From QWHO01 sp039809865 (lineage in GTDB: Bacteria > Vulcanimicrobiota > Xenobia > Xenobiales > QWHO01): a stretch of DNA of 64,000 bases. This document shows positions 61,639 to 64,000 of this stretch, piece by piece. The first letter of the stretch is position 1, and every line of letters begins with the position of its first letter. The notes under the pieces are model-generated. The model searched no databases, was not told the origin of the DNA, and saw only the letters and a program-made list of their open reading frames with translations. A program made the position numbers and the translations under genes. The stretch covers positions 124,001 to 188,000 of the forward strand of contig JBDHVW010000002.1 in NCBI GenBank assembly GCA_039809865.1, given 5' to 3'.

Positions 61639-61977
61639 TCAGGCCACCGCGTCCACGGCAGCGGGCGGCTCCGGGGGAGCTTCCGCTGGCGGCGTGGGCG
61701 GCGCCTCGCAGGTCGCGGCTCCCGCATCCACGGACTCGGTCCCGCCGCTGTCGGTCGTCCCGGACTGCAGCGACTCCGTGGCCGTGGAGGAGAGGTCCAC
61801 CGAATCGGCAGGAGCAGCCGAGGAGCTGCCCGCCTGTTGGGACTGCTGCGTCAGGAGCTGCGGGGCGAGCTCGGCCGTGTTGGCGGCGTTGGAGTTGCCT
61901 GACCTCGCCTGCGACTGCTGCGCAAAGATCTGCTGGGCGAGGGCGGCCGCGCTGGCTGCACCGGTGAGATTGAACAT
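61639..61977 (-). CDS. Gln/Ala-rich small protein, 112 residues
   Basis: ATG at 61977 with GGAGGACG upstream. The first 40 residues (MFNLTGAASAAALAQQIFAQ, ARSGNSNAANTAELAPQLLT) are helical, amphipathic and Gln-rich; the remainder is Ser/Thr/Pro with a Pro-rich tail (CEAPPTPPAEAPPEPPAA). No signal peptide is present. It starts the minus-strand set of three unusual proteins. Confidence 0.6.
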   Translation of the reverse strand: MFNLTGAASAAALAQQIFAQQSQARSGNSNAANTAELAPQLLTQQSQQAGSSSAAPADSVDLSSTATESLQSGTTDSGGTESVDAGAATCEAPPTPPAEAPPEPPAAVDAVA

Positions 61978-62152
61978 TCTTCGTCCTCCAATGGGCAAGA
62001 TACGCCCACGGAAGCCGTGGGCACGCAACCGGCTCTCTCCCCGCACCGCGTTTCTTGGCCGGAATGAAGCGCGGGGAACGTGACCATCATAACCGCACCA
62101 GGCCAGAAATGGTGTTAGCGCGGGTTGAACTGCGTTACACTTTTGTTTCTGC

Positions 62153-63475
62153 GTGTTGCCAAACGGTGAACCGGCCGCAGGAGTCCGGGCGGCGGCAGGG
62201 GAAAAGGCCTGTCCGGTGCTGCTCTTCAACAAGAATGAGAAAGCCAGGAAGATCCTGGACGAGGGTTTGGGCAGAATCCGCCAGGGTGACCGGCAGGGCG
62301 GGCTCGAGAAGCTCAATGCCGCCATCCAAACGGCCCCCAAGTTTGCTCCTGCATTGGTCGCCCGCGCCCAGTTGATGGCCGAGGCCGGCCGTCCCGACCA
62401 GGCGCTCGGCGACATCGACCAGGTCATCGAGGTCGAGCCCGACATCGCTTCCCACTACTTCTTCCGAGGACTGTGCCAGCGCGTGCTCAACCGCCCCAAT
62501 AAGGCGATTGCCGACTTTGACCAGTGCTTGCGCCTCGAGCCCGATCACAGCGAAGCGGTCCTGGAGATCAGCAGTTTGCTCGTGCGCCAGGAGCGGCTTG
62601 AAGAGGCGCTGCCTTTTCTTGACCGGGCGGTCGAGCTCAAGCCCGACGACGTGGGTGGACGGCTCACCCGCGCGCGCGCTCTGATCGCCCTGCGCCAGCC
62701 CGAGCGGGCCCTGGATGATGTGGGCGTGGTGGGCAAGCAGCAACCCCACTCGATCGAGGCCTTGCGGCTGGGCGCCCGGGCGCTGCTGATGCTGCGCCAG
62801 TACAACGAGGCCGTGACCCTGGCCAGGAGGGCCCTGCAGCTGATCGAGGCCGAGGTGCGACCCGACAACAAGAGCGAGGTCGCCCAGATCAATCTCGAAT
62901 ACGCCCAGGCGCTCGACCGCGCCGGCCAGGCCAAGGATGCCCTGGTCACGGCCACCCGCGCGGTCACGATGGACCCCACCAATAACGAGGCGCTGTTCTT
63001 CCGGGGAGCCATGCTTCAGAGCCAGGGCCGCAGCCCCGAGGCGATGGAAGATTACTCCGAGCTGCTGCATCGTTGTCCCGGCTGGGTCCCGGTGCTGATC
63101 AACCGGGCCGGATGCTACCTCGACCGGGGCCAGGCGCAAAGAGCACTCTCCGACGCCAGCGCGGCTCTGACCAAAGCCCCCGATCAGCCCATCGCGCTCT
63201 TCAATCGCGCCCGCGCCCAGATCCACGTGGGCGACTGGATGGCGGCCGGAGCCGATCTTACGGGCCTGCTGGAGCGTTTTCCCAAGGACCCCGCCATCTG
63301 GCTCGAGCGAGCCCGCGTTTGGCACGCCGCCGGCCGTCCCGACGAGTGTGCCGACGACCGGTATGAGGCTGTTAAAAGGGATGCCAAGATGCAGCACGAG
63401 CCGTTAGAGCCCGTTAAGGGCGGGCGCTTCATCACCTCCGTCGAAGGCTTACGCCACTTGTTCGCGCCCGTCTAA
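62153..63475 (+). CDS. TPR repeat protein
   Basis: GTG at 62153 gives 440 residues (GTG at 62216 with AAAGG upstream gives 419 and is a strong alternative). TPR units include KLNAAIQTAPKFAPALVARA, ALGDIDQVIEVEPDIASHYF, KAIADFDQCLRLEPDHSEAV, EALPFLDRAVELKPDDVGG and AMEDYSELLHRCPGWVPVL, at least nine 34-residue repeats. No signal peptide or membrane helix is seen. It is a cytoplasmic protein-protein scaffold. A -10-like TACACT (62136-62141) precedes it. It is divergent from the Gln/Ala-rich small proteins. Confidence 0.85.
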   Translation: MLPNGEPAAGVRAAAGEKACPVLLFNKNEKARKILDEGLGRIRQGDRQGGLEKLNAAIQTAPKFAPALVARAQLMAEAGRPDQALGDIDQVIEVEPDIASHYFFRGLCQRVLNRPNKAIADFDQCLRLEPDHSEAVLEISSLLVRQERLEEALPFLDRAVELKPDDVGGRLTRARALIALRQPERALDDVGVVGKQQPHSIEALRLGARALLMLRQYNEAVTLARRALQLIEAEVRPDNKSEVAQINLEYAQALDRAGQAKDALVTATRAVTMDPTNNEALFFRGAMLQSQGRSPEAMEDYSELLHRCPGWVPVLINRAGCYLDRGQAQRALSDASAALTKAPDQPIALFNRARAQIHVGDWMAAGADLTGLLERFPKDPAIWLERARVWHAAGRPDECADDRYEAVKRDAKMQHEPLEPVKGGRFITSVEGLRHLFAPV

Positions 63476-63665
63476 ACTGTACGGGGGATCACAGACAGTC
63501 AGGCAGAAGTCTTCTAGAATGCAATCTGGGGAAGCTCGGCAAGGGATGGACACATAGACACGTCCCGGTCGGGTTCAGAATGTCGGGGGTCGCACTGCCT
63601 TGCAATCCGACTTTCAGGCCTCCGGGCCCCGAAAAACAGGAAAACTGACCGGGAATCGCCCCGGC

Positions 63666-64000
63666 ATGAACATGCTGGTCTTTCTGACCGGTTTCTTGAT
63701 TCTGCTCCACTGGTGGCAAACCGGGGTTGCGGATCTCGAGCTCCGACGTCAGGCCCAGCTCGCCACCATGGCGATGCAACTCGAGCGTCTTCGCGGGGCC
63801 GATCCCGAGGCTGCCATGCGCGTGGCGCGCGAGGCCCAGTCGACGTATCTGTCGCTGTGCCTGGCCGATCCACAGGCCGCCGCGGTCTGGAACCAGCGCA
63901 AGATGGGCGAGGGTCTCACCCGGATCGTGGGCAGCGAATCCCAGCAGCCCGCCCCTGCCGAGCTGATCGAGTCGGCGGCGCACCTGAGCGAGGCGATCGA
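63666..64000 (+). CDS. Small membrane protein, truncated by window end
   Basis: ATG at 63666 begins MNMLVFLTGFLILLHWWQTG, one membrane helix, then an Arg/Gln/Ala-rich helical part (LELRRQAQLATMAMQLERL, AREAQSTYLSLCLADPQ, KMGEGLTRIVGSESQQP). The frame is open to base 64000, so the gene continues. It could be a coiled-coil membrane protein; no family is recognised. The 190 bp between it and the TPR gene shows no convincing feature. Confidence 0.6.
   Translation, partial: MNMLVFLTGFLILLHWWQTGVADLELRRQAQLATMAMQLERLRGADPEAAMRVAREAQSTYLSLCLADPQAAAVWNQRKMGEGLTRIVGSESQQPAPAELIESAAHLSEAI

Overview
The window is 64 kb of a densely packed, high-GC (about two-thirds G+C by eye) bacterial chromosome. No rRNA, tRNA, CRISPR array, prophage or insertion sequence was seen. 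Lipoproteins, type IV prepilins, the phosphatidylserine/phosphatidylethanolamine pathway and a Pseudomonas-order LigD suggest a diderm environmental aerobe. An F420-type luciferase-like oxidoreductase, Pro/Ser/Thr/Gln-rich proteins and few familiar operons suggest an under-described phylum (Vulcanimicrobiota/Eremiobacterota or Armatimonadota would fit). The phylum is a guess; the sequence does not prove it.

Region 1 (1-21.5 kb) looks like a stress and signalling island. It holds an M28 peptidase, an O-methyltransferase, a DUF4142 ferritin-like protein, a XylR-type regulator, a large-subunit catalase, a DUF7218 protein, a membrane-anchored SRPBCC protein overlapping a zinc alcohol dehydrogenase, two short-chain dehydrogenases, a YciF-type DUF892 protein, an F420-type oxidoreductase and the NHEJ enzyme LigD (no Ku in view). 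NarL-type response regulators, one paired with a hybrid histidine kinase, sit among them, followed by an amidohydrolase.

Region 2 (21.5-38.5 kb) holds a minus-strand run of clostripain-like protease, lipoprotein cytochrome c and MASE1/CHASE hybrid kinase. Next come secreted TPR/FecR-like proteins, an aldehyde dehydrogenase beside a palindromic operator candidate, a DtxR regulator with an extra FeoA domain, and a three-gene prepilin cluster whose middle gene lacks a normal start codon. A Mur-ligase-like enzyme and a zinc-ribbon protein with Gly-Gln repeats follow.

Region 3 (38.5-54.6 kb) is housekeeping: DMT transporter, endonuclease/phosphatase, PhoH, fructose-1,6-bisphosphatase, cytochrome P450, multicopper oxidase, AAA ATPase, HNH nuclease and MFS transporter. 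It includes a phospholipid module in which PssA faces a fused methyltransferase-phosphatidylserine decarboxylase. Three tandem paralogous small membrane proteins then lead into a 63-bp tandem repeat array, and a queuosine-salvage glycosylase follows.

Region 4 (54.9-64 kb) is the most novel stretch. It has a 1142-residue STAND-like P-loop NTPase translationally coupled to a COG4947-type esterase, a cluster of odd-centred palindromes, and three leaderless-secretion-like Gln/Ser/Gly-rich proteins, one with a papain-like Cys/His pair, preceded by helically phased GTTAA boxes. A TPR protein and a truncated membrane protein end the window.

Recurring features are ATGA/GTGA overlaps within operons, 3' overlaps of 38-53 bp between convergent genes, at least five genes whose -10 hexamer ends 6-7 nt before the start codon (leaderless transcripts), and heptanucleotide tandem repeats at four places.
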